A DNA stretch of 34,608 nt from Brachionus rotundiformis (Eukaryota; Rotifera; Eurotatoria; Ploima; Brachionidae), in NCBI GenBank assembly GCA_016802295.1, contig JAESIW010000062.1:370278-404885 (forward strand). Direction: 5' to 3'. The number at the start of each line of letters is the position of its first letter. Within the stretch, counting starts at the first letter, position 1. Below the pieces are notes generated by a model. It saw only the letters and a list, made by a program, of their open reading frames with translations. It did no database searches and was not told the origin of the DNA. Below are positions 10,233 through 21,261 of the stretch, piece after piece. The position numbers and the translations under genes were made by a program.

Positions 10233-10533
10233 AAATTAAACGTTTGAGAACCATTTATGATAACGTACAAGTCAAACAAAGCCGGGAAATGGACTACTAT
10301 AAAGAACCGTATGACCAAAGACACAGACATGTTGAATTTAAATTGGAGACTACGTCATGATTTATTGGCCAGTGCCAAAGCGAGGCTATACACAAAAAAT
10401 ACTACCAAAATGGCAAGGACCGTATAAAATAATTGCGCGATTGAGTCCGGTGACGTACAGAATTGAGAGGGAAGGTGTTCAAATTGCAGTGCACGTACAA
10501 AGGTTAAGGCGATACGTTCCCTTGGAAAGCTGA
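10229..10533 (+). pseudogene. Gypsy integrase C-terminal GPY/F module
   Basis: Coding continues one frame over from about 10229 (LRTIYDNVQVKQSREMDYY) and shifts again near 10342 into GDYVMIYWPVPKRG, KWQGPYKIIARLSPVTYRI and VHVQRLRRYVPLES, ending at TGA 10531. GPYKI is the motif that names the module, which contacts DNA or chromatin. Two frame changes separate it from the core. Confidence 0.75.
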
Positions 10534-10730
10534 TATCCAAGATTTATAATTATTATGCACTTTTTTCAGTTTTATTAAATTGTTCTTTGTTAAATTTTGA
10601 CCGATCTTGCTTGGCTTCAGCAGTTGTAGTTGTAAAGACTCGAGTGGGATTACGGAATGCCCTTGGCAGTGGAGCGAGAACATCTACCTCTAACACAGGA
10701 AAGGCTCACCACAAGAAGCTGAGGACGGTG
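10534..10730 (+). other. Gypsy 3' untranslated stretch before the LTR
   Basis: No reading frame. A purine-rich AAGAAGCTGAGGACGGTG at 10713-10730 immediately precedes the LTR start and is the candidate polypurine tract priming plus-strand DNA synthesis. Confidence 0.5.
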
Positions 10731-11003
10731 TGTAACACCCAGTATTGAAGCTGGCATGCCACCGTAGGAGACATGTCCGGACGTCCTAGTAACCTGAGGT
10801 TATCAGAAGGATGTTAATGTGGACTAGGAACTCCAGCAATGAGGACATTGCTGTTTAACCAGCGGGCGTGTTGACGTGTTACTATATATTATAGGCCTAG
10901 CTAGGTCCGGTTATTTGTCCCTTTATATTCATGAGTGTCCTCAATCTAGTAGCTAGTTGTTAGTCTAACTCAACTGATTGATTGCTGGCGCCAAGTTAAG
11001 AGA

Positions 11004-11013
11004 TATATAAAAA
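11004..11013 (+). promoter_or_regulatory. TATA box in LTR
   Basis: TATATAAAAA, also kept in the inverted LTR copy, placed where an LTR promoter would be. Confidence 0.45.
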
Positions 11014-11025
11014 TAGTTTAATTTA

Positions 11026-11031
11026 AATAAA
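11026..11031 (+). terminator. AATAAA polyadenylation signal in LTR
   Basis: AATAAA lies about 15 bases after the TATA box and is followed by a GAGAGAG run and an A tract. It is conserved in the inverted copy. In so AT-rich a sequence chance occurrence is likely. Confidence 0.35.
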
Positions 11032-11074
11032 TAGAGAGAGAGTTTTAAAAAAAAAAAATTTGTTTCCTTATATG

Positions 11075-11970
11075 NNNNNNNNNNNNNNNNNNNNNNNNNN
11101 NNNNNNNNNNNNNNNNNNNNNNNNNNNNNNNNNNNNNNNNNNNNNNNNNNNNNNNNNNNNNNNNNNNNNNNNNNNNNNNNNNNNNNNNNNNNNNNNNNNN
11201 NNNNNNNNNNNNNNNNNNNNNNNNNNNNNNNNNNNNNNNNNNNNNNNNNNNNNNNNNNNNNNNNNNNNNNNNNNNNNNNNNNNNNNNNNNNNNNNNNNNN
11301 NNNNNNNNNNNNNNNNNNNNNNNNNNNNNNNNNNNNNNNNNNNNNNNNNNNNNNNNNNNNNNNNNNNNNNNNNNNNNNNNNNNNNNNNNNNNNNNNNNNN
11401 NNNNNNNNNNNNNNNNNNNNNNNNNNNNNNNNNNNNNNNNNNNNNNNNNNNNNNNNNNNNNNNNNNNNNNNNNNNNNNNNNNNNNNNNNNNNNNNNNNNN
11501 NNNNNNNNNNNNNNNNNNNNNNNNNNNNNNNNNNNNNNNNNNNNNNNNNNNNNNNNNNNNNNNNNNNNNNNNNNNNNNNNNNNNNNNNNNNNNNNNNNNN
11601 NNNNNNNNNNNNNNNNNNNNNNNNNNNNNNNNNNNNNNNNNNNNNNNNNNNNNNNNNNNNNNNNNNNNNNNNNNNNNNNNNNNNNNNNNNNNNNNNNNNN
11701 NNNNNNNNNNNNNNNNNNNNNNNNNNNNNNNNNNNNNNNNNNNNNNNNNNNNNNNNNNNNNNNNNNNNNNNNNNNNNNNNNNNNNNNNNNNNNNNNNNNN
11801 NNNNNNNNNNNNNNNNNNNNNNNNNNNNNNNNNNNNNNNNNNNNNNNNNNNNNNNNNNNNNNNNNNNNNNNNNNNNNNNNNNNNNNNNNNNNNNNNNNNN
11901 NNNNNNNNNNNNNNNNNNNNNNNNNNNNNNNNNNNNNNNNNNNNNNNNNNNNNNNNNNNNNNNNNNNNNN
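11075..11970. other. Assembly gap (896 N)
   Basis: Only N characters. The LTR runs in from the left and a LINE 3' fragment emerges on the right, so the missing sequence probably holds the LTR end and the rest of the LINE copy. Confidence 0.99.
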
Positions 11971-12358
11971 AGCAAAATTTAAGACACATCAAATCTTTCC
12001 AATCAAAATAAATTGGACTTAAGAGAAACACGCTCAAAATTTCTGTTCAATAAATTTTTCATTAAAAAAACAAACCACCAACAATTAAGATCAGGCCTGT
12101 ATGAATTTAACTCAATTGATGATACTTCAAACGCTAAGTTCAATTCGCTCTACTTAGATTCCAAACAATAGTTTCTACATAAAAATTATCACATAACTCA
12201 TTTTACTTACTGACGCTGGGCTATAAAAGAATAATTAACAATAACATAATTCCATTTGGGTAGCCTAAGTTTCTATTCACGACTTATAAATTGCTTTGTG
12301 ATCAAGAGATCAATGTTGAAATTTTCAAGATTTAAGCATTCAATTTTTTAATAACATT
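11971..12358 (+). mobile_element. LINE 3' fragment, copy B
   Basis: Matches 3821-4165 (copy A) with scattered substitutions and a few indels, including shared GAAACACGCTCAAAA, CTTAGATT and GACGCTGGGCT segments. It has an extra ~20 bases near 12095 that copy A lacks. It begins at the gap edge and ends near 12358. Both copies point the same way. Confidence 0.8.
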
Positions 12359-12539
12359 AATCTAATTTTCTCAGATTTTGTAAAAAAATTCAAAAAATTT
12401 AATTTAAATATTTCAATGTTTTACTTTTTTAAATAATTATACAAACAATTAATTTGTAATTTGTAAAATTTATTTCATTTAAATAAATGGACACTATCCT
12501 GTTGATGTACCTTGAAATTGATATTTTATTTAGTTCTTA

Positions 12540-12900
12540 TTAAATTATATCTAATTTTAAAAAAGGATAATTCTCTAAAAATGATTTAAAACTATTTTCA
12601 ATAAAATAATTAAAAGAGTTTTGGGAATTTCTAATCATATGGCAAACAAGACTATTTTCAGTTCGAGAAATAATGCCCATTAAAGTTGTTCCTAATCTGA
12701 TTACGCCACTTCCGTACCAATCTACATATCTTCTTCTATCCAACCATTAAAAGCTTCTTCGGATACTTCTTTAAGTTAATCCTTATCTGAGACCAAGTAT
12801 CTCGCACCCAATCATCGAGCCTGTGCCAAGAGTACTCCTTTCAGATCCTCTACTTTCAATTAATTAAATGGCTTTTTGTCTTCAATTGGTACCAAAATGG
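12540..12900 (-). pseudogene. Unrecognised minus-strand gene remnant
   Basis: Minus-strand text is protein-like in pieces: MSILVPIEDKKPFN near 12900, VEDLKGVLLAQAR and LGARYLVSDKD, EVSEEAFNGWIEEDM, then RRRYVDWYGSGVIRLG and a frame of 67 residues to 12540. Stops break it at several points. It sits between a LINE tail and the right inverted-repeat arm. I do not recognise the family. Confidence 0.35.
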
Positions 12901-13013
12901 ACATTCTAAAATTTATCATATTTTTACTAGTTTCTTATACTTCTCAATTGATCAATTGTTGTTTCTATCGCTGCTCCTCGTTGTTGCTGGAAGAATAACA
13001 AGGATAGTTGTTT

Positions 13014-14300
13014 AATAGTTTATTGCAATAATAAATATTAAGTAATATAATATAAAAATAATAATAATAGTATCTTTTAAAAAGGGTTCCTTTCGTTTCT
13101 TTTATATATCGTTGACTTCTGTATCTCGTTAGAAATGATTAGTATTCTAGAATAATTCCATTCTGATTCTAAAGGTTTTACGAGGCGTGTTAATTAATAA
13201 CATATTAATAAAATTAATAATATAGTCACGTATTCTATATATATATGATTTAAATACGAATTGATCATCAAGTTAGTGAGTGCTTAGAGTGTCGGTAACA
13301 AATTTATGTTTTGGAAATATTTTCCTAACACTTGGTACATTAAGTTCGTCCTGAAGAGCTTTTATTGAATCTGTGTCACTTTCTATTTCTAAATCCAAAT
13401 TACAGTCAACAAAATCTTTTTCGGTTTCAACTAGCGTATTCAAATCTTCATCTTATGAATTTACTAAATGATTAACAATTTTTCACATTTTTGCCATGAC
13501 ATCGAAATTTGTTAGATTTTACTTGTTTTTCTTTAACGTTAGCAGAATTTCGGCATTAATTTAAATTTCGTTCAGTAGATTCCTTTTTCCTTTGTTATTT
13601 ATCAAATGGTTTATCAAGTAAATTAGCAGTTTGAAAAGCTTTTTCGGAAATTAAAAAATGTTCTTAAATTGGACAATTCGTTGTTATTAAATGTCTTGAT
13701 TTTGTTTCGTCATTTTAATTACCTTTACCACCGCACATTTTATAATTTAGACATCCTTATATTACTCTACTTTTTTGATCAATTAACCTCTTTTTTTAAA
13801 TTATTTGAAAATTTTTCGTCGATAAATGTTTTTAAACTTTGAAGTGAGCTAGTAGTCTGATGCATGTCACTTCTTTACATCAAAGCCGAATATCCAAATT
13901 TTTATTAACTATGATTATTTTAATTAGATAAAGAACTTACGTTTAATTTTTTTTAACAAATTGCTTTTTTTTTGTTTAAAAATTTAATTTTATTAAAAAT
14001 AAACTTTCAAAAATTATTCACTTTCTATATTTAGCTAATTTAATTTGATAAAATATGATTACAGAAATAAAAAAAAATTGAATAAGTTTGAAAGTGATTT
14101 TTGAGAAATCATATTTTTTTATGTAAGAAGTCAGAATTAAATGTCAAATTAGTAAACTTGAATAATTAAAATTAAATTTAATAAAGAGTTATAAATTTTC
14201 TTGAATAATTCATCAGCTAGAACGAGTTAGTGAAGAATGAGTTAAAACAACTATTTTTTATTGTCGCATTTGTCCATTAAATTGTTGCAGCGATGAGAGA
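13014..14300 (-). repeat. Right arm of about 1.2-kb inverted repeat pair
   Basis: Reverse complement of 7952-9122, carrying the same ORF remnant on the minus strand. It is longer by about 115 bases, mostly from an insertion at about 13149-13236. Confidence 0.85.
13142..13236. other. ~90-bp insertion flanked by 7-bp direct repeats
   Basis: Absent from the left arm at the matching place. GTATTCT occurs at 13142-13148 and again at 13230-13236, which could be a target duplication. The insert has no reading frame and no clear terminal inverted repeats. Confidence 0.4.
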
Positions 14301-14381
14301 ACAAATTGTTTAATAATTTAGTTAAAATAATTGATTAATTTTTGAAAGTTTTTATTTACAGCATCTTTGGTAAATTTACCA

Positions 14382-14873
14382 TTTCCATTCCATAAAAAAT
14401 AAAAAAAAAATTCAAATACCTTATAAAAAGGCTTTCATCTAAGTTATTCAAGTCCTCCAATTTGGCAATTTGTTTTCCAATTGTGTTACATTCGGGAGTA
14501 AATTCAAAATGTGTGTCACTTGAATAGAAGAGACTCGCCTGCTGCGGATTAGCTCTTAAATGACCTGATCAAAATCTCGACGGGCACCTTGTATATGAAC
14601 ACACAAAACACTTTCTCAAAATCTTATCATCTTAGTAAATTTTGAGCTCGATATCTACTGCCAAATCGCTTTTGGTCAAATTCATGCACATATTAAGCGC
14701 ATTGGCAAATTGTTTATTCTTCTGGTACATGTAAATAAGAACTCTGGCAATGCTTAGAAAGAGCGAGTTGCCGCCAAATGGCACTATATCCTCAATGTCA
14801 ATTAATTCTTTATCTTGTATATCCTTTTTGCTCTCCATTTTCAAAACTCTAGCCAAAATCTAATTAACAATTA
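14382..14873 (-). pseudogene. Unrecognised minus-strand gene, two or more exons
   Basis: An exon-like block from an acceptor near 14867 encodes ILARVLKMESKKDIQDKE, then VPFGGNSLFLSIARVLIYMYQ and KNKQFANALNMCMNLT, helical repeat-like text ending at a stop near 14635. A second block, about 14420-14600, reads QGARRDFDQ, then one frame over HLRANPQQASLFYSSDTHF and IGKQIAKLEDLNNLDESLF, ending at a good donor (AG/GTATTT near 14424). The helical pattern recalls TPR-like tails of trafficking proteins, but I cannot name it. The one-base shift in the second block and the stop suggest decay. Confidence 0.4.
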
Positions 14874-15067
14874 TTGAAAGTGTTGAAAATTAAATTTTTA
14901 ATTTTCTAGATTAGTCTCTCTAAGTTTTAATGGCGTTAAAAAAGACAAAAATTATGTCTAGTAAAAATTAAAATCCTCTCATTTGATAATCTGTTTTGAA
15001 AATTATTTAATTTTTGTAAAATATTTTTTAATTTTAATTGAAATAATATGAAAAATTTGGTTAATTA

Positions 15068-15409
15068 GGATTAGGTAATGATAAATCAGAAAAATCTGAA
15101 ATTAATGAAGCAAAAGTCTGAACATGACAAAATGATTGCCATAGCTGAGTCAAAAATGATGAATTAATGTTTGAAGAAGCTTTCAAAGAGCAGGCAATTG
15201 ACTGTGTTTATTTTGTAGTTCATACATTTGACAAAATTATTTGTGTATCTATATTTAGGACTATCACTTTGCCAAAAGAAATGGAAGCATACAAAGCTGA
15301 ATTGGCATTTCAGTATTTGGCTAAAATAATTGAACAGAAAAATCAAATGCATTCTTATTCAAAAAAAATTTATTTTGTTTTCAAATTTCTTATTAATCAA
15401 TTTAAATAA
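15068..15409 (+). other. Possible exons of unknown protein
   Basis: Coding-like text reads LKLMKQKSEHDKMIAIAESK at about 15095-15155, then EEAFKEQAIDCVYFV from 15172. After a possible acceptor (TATATTTAG at about 15260) comes TLPKEMEAYKAELAFQYL and AKIIEQKNQM to about 15355. They lie upstream of the Crinkler-like gene on the same strand but need not belong to it. No family recognised. Confidence 0.3.
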
Positions 15410-15527
15410 TTTGAATCTTTTAAATTTTAATATTTAAAAAATTATTTCTAAAACTTTTATAAACAATTTCTATTTTGAATTAAAATATTTAGATTAAAAC
15501 AGATATTTAAATTGATAATTTTCTCAA

Positions 15528-18298
15528 ATGACTGTGAATGAATTAAAAATTGAAAAGATAAGAGCCATTTTTAATGGTTTATTTGAAAATGACTGTATTT
15601 TAGAGCTGAGTGAAGACAACGAAGCCAAACATCTATGTTTAAAAAGTTTGAAATCATTTTTTTTTTGATAATTTTAATTTTTGAGCAATAATTTTTTAAG
15701 AAAATAATAATGAAATATTATTTCAAGATAATTTAAATGCTCCTCTTCATTTACAAATTGCTGATGCCCAAAATGCTCTATCATTTGTATTCAATGATAA
15801 TTATTTTACTTTTTATTTCAAATTATTGACAGGTAAATAGATTTTACTTGATTCTTTTAAGATATAATAAAAAATTAAATTTATATAAAAAATATTTTAA
15901 ATTAAACAAATTAAGAATATTAGCATAAATGAATTTTTTTTATCATTTTTACATTTTAAGTTTTAAATTCTGATAAATAATGTAGATCAATTTATCTGCA
16001 TTTTTAGAAAATTAATTTAAAAAATTTCAAATATTTTATTTAAAATCAATAAGAATAAGTTGATTTTATAAAAAAAGAAAAATTAAAAATCAATTTTTAA
16101 TTATTTTGCTTATTTTATTTTTATTTAACTATTATATCTTAAACATAAAAAAATTTCCAAAAGAAAAAATATATAATAATTAAAAAAATTTTTTAAATAA
16201 CTATATAGATTTGCACAAATGTGTACAGTGGATCGAAGACAGAAATGAAAAAATGCCCAAAACATTTGATGAAAAATTAATTGACCAATTGTTGGCTGAT
16301 TCATTTGAGAGAACAGTTACTTTGGAAAATAAAAAACTGAATATCAAGCCAGAAGATTACATCTTTTCCAAAATAGAGTCATATTGGAACAGTCAGTCAG
16401 AAGTGTATGGCTATTTTACGACTGTGTGTCAATCGTCAGGCTTTGGCAAGTCAAGAGCTTGTCAAAATTTATCCAAAAAAGCCTATGTAGTATTTTGTTG
16501 CCTAAGACCTGGTGCATTCAGCAAGGGATATCCAAAAAGAAGCTACTTGGCAAATAAATTGACTCAGATCTATGCAAATGAACATTTGACTAGACAATAT
16601 TTTATTAAATATTTTAACATGTTTGTCCATTTCTTAAATGAAAATGAGTCTATTTCATATGAAGAATTTTACAAGAAATTCTCTAATGGTTTTGATGGCC
16701 ATTCTTCATTTGCTCAGCATCAAAGTCTTCTTATTCAAGAACTAGATAAACTTGATCAAAATTGTCCACAAACCGACAAGCTTATTTGTTACCAAAGCAA
16801 CAAGCCATTGATATTTGTTTTTGACGAAGCAAGCTCACTGGTAAAACCCGATCCAGACATTTTACCTAAAAATCAAAAAATTAAAACAAAACCAAACTAC
16901 TTCATAATGCGTAGCCTATTGTCTGAGTTCAATATGGATAAGAAAATATTTGTCTTGTTTTTGGACACATTCTCTAGTTTGAGCAGCTTTATGCCAAACA
17001 AATGGCTTGATCCGTCAAAAAAAGCATCTGAATCATCGCTAATCGAGCCAATTTATTTACTACCCAATTGGGATGTGTTTACAAACTATGATGAAATTCA
17101 AACTCCTCAAGATTCGCTATTAATTAAAAATATTAGCTCTTTTGGCAGACCAATGTGGGGCTCATGGTGCAAAACCAAAATATCATGTAAACAATATGAT
17201 CAAGTCGGCTTTAAAGAATTGACCAGTTTGGCAAGTCAAAAATTAGTTGGTGGTCGTCCAAAGAAGCTTGATCAATTGACAGAGAATGATGCTTTGGCTA
17301 TTCTTAGCTGCAGACTTGGCACACTCAGACCTTTGCTCACCTCGACAGCACAAAATCTAGTTGCCTTGAACATGGCTGTGTGCACATTTGCCAACTATGA
17401 AGAAAATTTGTTCAAAATTGAATATCCATCTGAGCCAATTTTGGCAAACTCAGCTGCTTGTTATTTCAATCAGTTGAAAGTATATGAGAACAAGTCTCAA
17501 TCTGGATTGTGTCTATTGGTCAATAAGCTTGTACAAGCTGTTCAGAATTCAATAGTTGACCAAGGTGAAAAAGGCGAGACAATAACCAAAATTTTGCTTC
17601 TGAATGCTTTTGATTCTTCGGTCAGCCGACTTAAAATCGATGATCCTCTAAATTCAGCCATAAGATATTGTTCTTTTGTTAAGGTTGAGACTTTTGTGAC
17701 TAATTTATATGGTCAAATTGGCTTGGATGTAATTAAACAACAACTTGACCATGATCAATGTGAAAAACTTCTCAATGGATATGTCCGATTTAACCATTTT
17801 GTTCGAGCTCAATGTGCCAAAGAACAGTTAAATCTCAAGAATTTAATGAAGCGGTGTTGTGCCATCCACTGTATGAACAAAGAACGTGGTGTTGACTTTG
17901 TAATACCTGTCATATACAGTCTAAATGAGAATAGCTTTGACAAAATGTCAGCTATTCTAGTGCAAACAAAATTGCACTCAATTCCAACCGCAATCGACAT
18001 GAACAAACTTAATAGTGCTCAAATATCAAGATCTGACATTGAGCTACCATTTCTTGTGATCTACATGCAACTTGGTAAACACGACCAAGCGTTTGTCAAT
18101 GGCATTGGCTTAAAATTAAAAAACAGGGCTGTTATTTACTCAGAGGGAATTTCTTCCCAAGTGTTTTGCTCAATTGATTCGGACACTGAGACTGCTTTGA
18201 TCAACTTTTCCAAATCACAGAATTGCACGAATTTGACCGGAATTGACAATACAATAGCAAAAGAAATCGCCTTTTCTAAAGATCTCATGTTATTTTAA
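15528..18298 (+). CDS. Crinkler-type P-loop NTPase fused to PD-(D/E)XK-like nuclease
   Basis: The main exon (16209-18298, ending TAA) encodes about 695 residues. Counting from its first codon: a P-loop SSGFGKS at 75-81 (first Gly of Walker A replaced by Gln), Walker B LIFVFDE at 200-206, LFLDTFSS at 249-256 in the sensor position, and SFGRPMWGSW at 310-319, a segment typical of this class. The C-terminal third fits a restriction-endonuclease fold: GEKGE at 452-456, Asp562 in VDFVIPV, and VQTK at 584-587, a QxK variant of ExK. This NTPase-nuclease layout is known from Crinkler (CRN) effectors and their animal and fungal relatives. Upstream exons are likely at 15528-15645 (ATG 15528) and 15705-15831, which ends at the donor GTAAAT. 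The acceptor is at 16207-16208. N-terminal exon limits are uncertain. The family acts on nucleic acids, and the role here is unknown. Confidence 0.78.
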
Positions 18299-18811
18299 AA
18301 TTAGTTTAAAAGTTTTTATTATCTAGCATTTATCCATTCATTTATCCATCATTGTAGCCCATATCATAGTAAAATATTTAATTTTATACTTATTTAGCTA
18401 TTAAATTAACTAAATTTATTTTTAGTCTTGTTTTTATAAAAAAAAATTTTTTTATATTATCAATCAAATCAAAAATTTATTATTCAAGAAATAAATTTTT
18501 TTATATACATTTAAATTTTTAAATTCTCTTTATTAATAATTATTAAAATCAAAAATAATAATTATTTAACAAAATTAAACTTCCACTTGATTAGTTAATG
18601 ATATTTTTTTTGTCATTTGTCATCAATGGATGTGGCATAGATTAATTAAATTAATTCCTAAATTGTTTTTATCTATTAGACCATTGATTAATAAATGATG
18701 CTTTAATTTATTTTTTCATAAAGCTTAAAAATTTACACGTGATTAAAATTAAAATTAAAAAAAATTAAAAATTTTAATTTATTTTTTATTTTCAAATTTA
18801 AAAGATAAAAA
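18299..18811. other. AT-rich intergenic stretch
   Basis: Long A/T runs, no frame. It should contain the 3' end of the Crinkler-like gene and the promoter of the aldolase, but no clear signal stands out. Confidence 0.4.
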
Positions 18812-19791
18812 ATGGTAGAAACCTTAATTGAATTACGCAGTGACACTTTTACAAAGCCCACTCGCAAAATGCTCGAGGACATGATTAAGGCCGAAGTAGG
18901 CGACTCGGTCTACAACGAAGATCCAACCGTAATAAGTAATTTTAATAATTAAGGCCAGATAAAGAAAATTGGCAGCTTTTGGTTTAAAGAACTTGAGCAA
19001 GTGGTGAGTGATCTGTTTGGCAAGGAAGCTGCTTTGTTTATGCCATCAGGAACAATGGCCAATTTGGCTGCTGTGATGACACACTGCAATGAGCGTGCAT
19101 GTGACATAATTGTTGGAGATAACAGCCATTTCAATCTATGGGAGCAAGGCAATGTGAGCCAAATTGGAGGCATTTACTGCAAACAAATAAGAAACAATCC
19201 AGACGGGACTTTTGACTTGGACAAATTTGAATCAATGATTTCTGACCACACTGAGTGCCATTGTTCGCGAACCCAATAAATGCCATTGTTCGCGAACCGC
19301 ATAATCAATGTGGTGGTAGAGTTCTTCCTCTAAGTTTTATTGAAAATCTACGCCAAATATGCGACCTGAATGATATTCGGATACATTTAGATGGTTCCAG
19401 AATAATGAATGCGTCAATAGCTAGTGGAAAGAGTGTCAAAGAGCTGTGTCAGCACTGTGACTCTGTGAATTTTTGCTTTTCCAAAGGCCTCGGAGCTCCA
19501 ATAGGCAGTGTTCTAATCGGAACTAAAAGCTTCATTGCAAGAGCTAAACGAGTCCGCAAGTCTTTAGGTGGAGCTATGAGACAAGTTGGCTTGCTGGCAG
19601 CGGCTTGTTTGCACGCGTTTGAAAAAGCATACTATAATTTGACCAGGGACCATGCTAATGCCATTAAATTGTCAAATAGCATCAACACAGGCACTGTAGT
19701 TCAGCTAGATAATAAAGTTGAAACAAACATTGTACACCTAAAGCTTCATCCAAACATCAAAATAGGCAGTTTTCTCCAAAGACTTGCTCAG
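18812..19791 (+). pseudogene. L-threonine aldolase, frame broken by duplication
   Basis: A PLP enzyme that splits threonine to glycine and acetaldehyde. Exon 1 (18812-18935) encodes ELRSDTFTKPT and GDSVYNEDPTVI. A 54-nt intron (18936-18989) follows, then LEQVVSDLFGKEAALF, MPSGTMANLAAVM and GDNSHFNLWEQGN. The frame changes at 19256-19298, where 25 bases are duplicated, and resumes with AIVREPHNQCGGRVLPLSF, IHLDGSRIMNASIASGKSV and CFSKGLGAPIGSVLIGT. The Lys of SKGLGAP binds PLP. The exon ends at CAG/GTAATT (19791). The last 50-60 residues usual for the family are not found downstream. Key active-site residues remain, so the damage looks recent or is an assembly error. Confidence 0.85.
19256..19298 (+). 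repeat. 18-bp direct repeat, period 25, inside the aldolase
   Basis: TGCCATTGTTCGCGAACC occurs at 19256-19273 and 19281-19298, separated by CAATAAA. The 25-base period shifts the frame by one. A further two-base loss at the junction is needed to explain the observed shift. Confidence 0.95.
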
Positions 19792-20349
19792 GTAATTTTA
19801 GCTTTAATTTAAATTTTTTCTATCAAGCTTTTAATTAGCAATAATTTTATGTTATTTAATTAGAATAAACGGGTTTAATTTAGTGTAAATAATTAATGGT
19901 TTATTACGATCTTAATTGGCTTTAAATTTATTATTTAATTTAAAAATTATTTTTAATAATAGTAATAAATTTTATAATTTGGTTTAGGATACCATTTTAG
20001 ATTATGTATTAAATTTTACTCAGGATTGGATTTTTCCAGAGTAAAACCATACAGCTGTTGAATTTTAATAAACCTTTTTATTCTCTTGCCATTCTTACAA
20101 CATTGGTTAATGTGACTCTATGGCTTTAAAATACTTTTGATTTTAATTGTTTTGCCAGAATTGGATTATTTTGACCATAAGTTAATCCATTATATTTTAT
20201 TAATGAATTAATTTCGTCAAATAGAACGATAATCTGCTAAGCTTCTTTTGAATTTAATTAATTTTTCCTAATATTCATTTTCTAGACTATGTATTAAATT
20301 TTATTCAGAATTGGATTTTTTCCCCGATTTACCATTGTATAATTTAAAT
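19792..20349. other. Non-coding stretch with a ~38-bp direct repeat
   Basis: No frame. 20000-20037 and 20285-20323 are near-identical (shared TATGTATTAAATTTTA, then CAG, then ATTGGATTTTT). The rest is AT-rich, and the missing aldolase 3' exon is not evident. Confidence 0.5.
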
Positions 20350-20712
20350 TAATTTAAAAAATTTGGCAAAATGTTATTTTTTGTACATTTTTATATTTTT
20401 ACATTTTTACATTTTTACATTTTTGAGAGAAAAAAAAATCTCAAAATTAAAAAATCTAAAAAAATTCTCATTCAAGAAAAGTAATAATAAATTCTCAATT
20501 AATTAAAAGGAGTTTTAGAAAAATTTAATTGTAAAAACCAAGGATAATTTTTTGAAAATCCCTTTTAATTAATTGCGAATTTATTATTACTTTTCTTGAA
20601 TGAGAATTTTTTTAGATTTTTTAATTTTGAGATTTTTTTTTCTCTCAAAAATGTAAAAATGTAAAAATATAAAAATGTACAAAAAATAACATTTTGCCAA
20701 AAAATTTTTTAA
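20350..20712. repeat. Large palindrome (foldback), ~155-bp arms
   Basis: Arm 20350-20511 and arm 20559-20712 are near-perfect reverse complements around a ~47-base centre that pairs partly with itself. The arms contain TACATTTTT repeats (four in one arm, three in the other) and AAGAAAAGTAATAATAA. It could be a non-autonomous foldback element or MITE. No coding capacity. Confidence 0.9.
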
Positions 20713-21257
20713 TTAGTCTTGATTTTACAAGTTAAGTAAATTTTATGTTTTTTACCAATCTAAAAATGTGTCAAATTAAGATACAACATTTTATATACGT
20801 GGCAAGATACTTTTTGAAAAAAAAGTTAATTTTAGAATATTAGTCTCAATTTAGGCAATTTAATCAAAAAATAAATTAGTTCAATCTACTAATTAATAAC
20901 ACGTTTTATAATCAAACTTTTAAATTTTGGAAAGATTTTAAAAATTACTTAATTAGAAAATTATTATTTGGAAAAACATAGAAAATGACACTAAGAAGAA
21001 GAACTTACTAAATTGAGGTTAACATGACCAAATTTTTGGTTCATAGTCAAAATTTATTTTAAAAAAAGCTGTATATATTTTTAATGACATCTGAAAAAAT
21101 TAACTTTTTTCAGATATAATAAATGATAAGTGAATACTGTTTCTAACAGGTATTTTTTTCCTATCACAACCTAGAGGTACGTATCTAGTATCTTGGTGTC
21201 ATTCTTAACCATGAAATCGACAAAATACATATTTTTGGTATCATGATGTCTATTTTA
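20713..21257. other. AT-rich spacer with an 11-bp hairpin
   Basis: No frame. ATCTGAAAAAA at 21089-21099 pairs with 21105-21115 around a 5-base loop. It ends at the transposon target duplication. Confidence 0.45.
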
Positions 21258-21261
21258 TATC

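Larger units (their letters stand above)
9125..10533 (+). mobile_element. Gypsy-type retrotransposon pol fragment
   Basis: Domains in order are reverse transcriptase (9149-9575), integrase (about 9590-10232) and a C-terminal GPY/F module (to 10533), the Metaviridae order, with integrase last before the LTR at 10731. Protease and the first part of the reverse transcriptase are absent, and RNase H is missing between reverse transcriptase and integrase. No env-like frame is present. Stops and frameshifts show it is dead. Confidence 0.88.
10731..11074 (+). mobile_element. LTR (3' LTR of the Gypsy fragment), cut by gap
   Basis: It begins TGTAACACCC directly after the pol 3' region, as expected for a 3' LTR, and runs into the N gap, so its CA end is not visible. 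The final ~200 bases recur inverted at 7114-7316. Inside are TGGCGCC, a TATA box and an AATAAA. Confidence 0.8.

Noticed and set aside
10987..10993. TGGCGCC as the primer-binding site
   Set aside because: It lies inside sequence shared by a 3' LTR, so it is probably within the LTR. The TGGCCC at about 7105-7110 (minus) next to the gag leader is the better candidate, but no tRNA match can be assigned.
10965..12037. Long frames across the gap
   Set aside because: They consist almost wholly of N and have no evidential value.
20400..20430. Telomere-like TACATTTTT repeats
   Set aside because: Only three or four copies, AT-rich, and confined to the palindrome arms.
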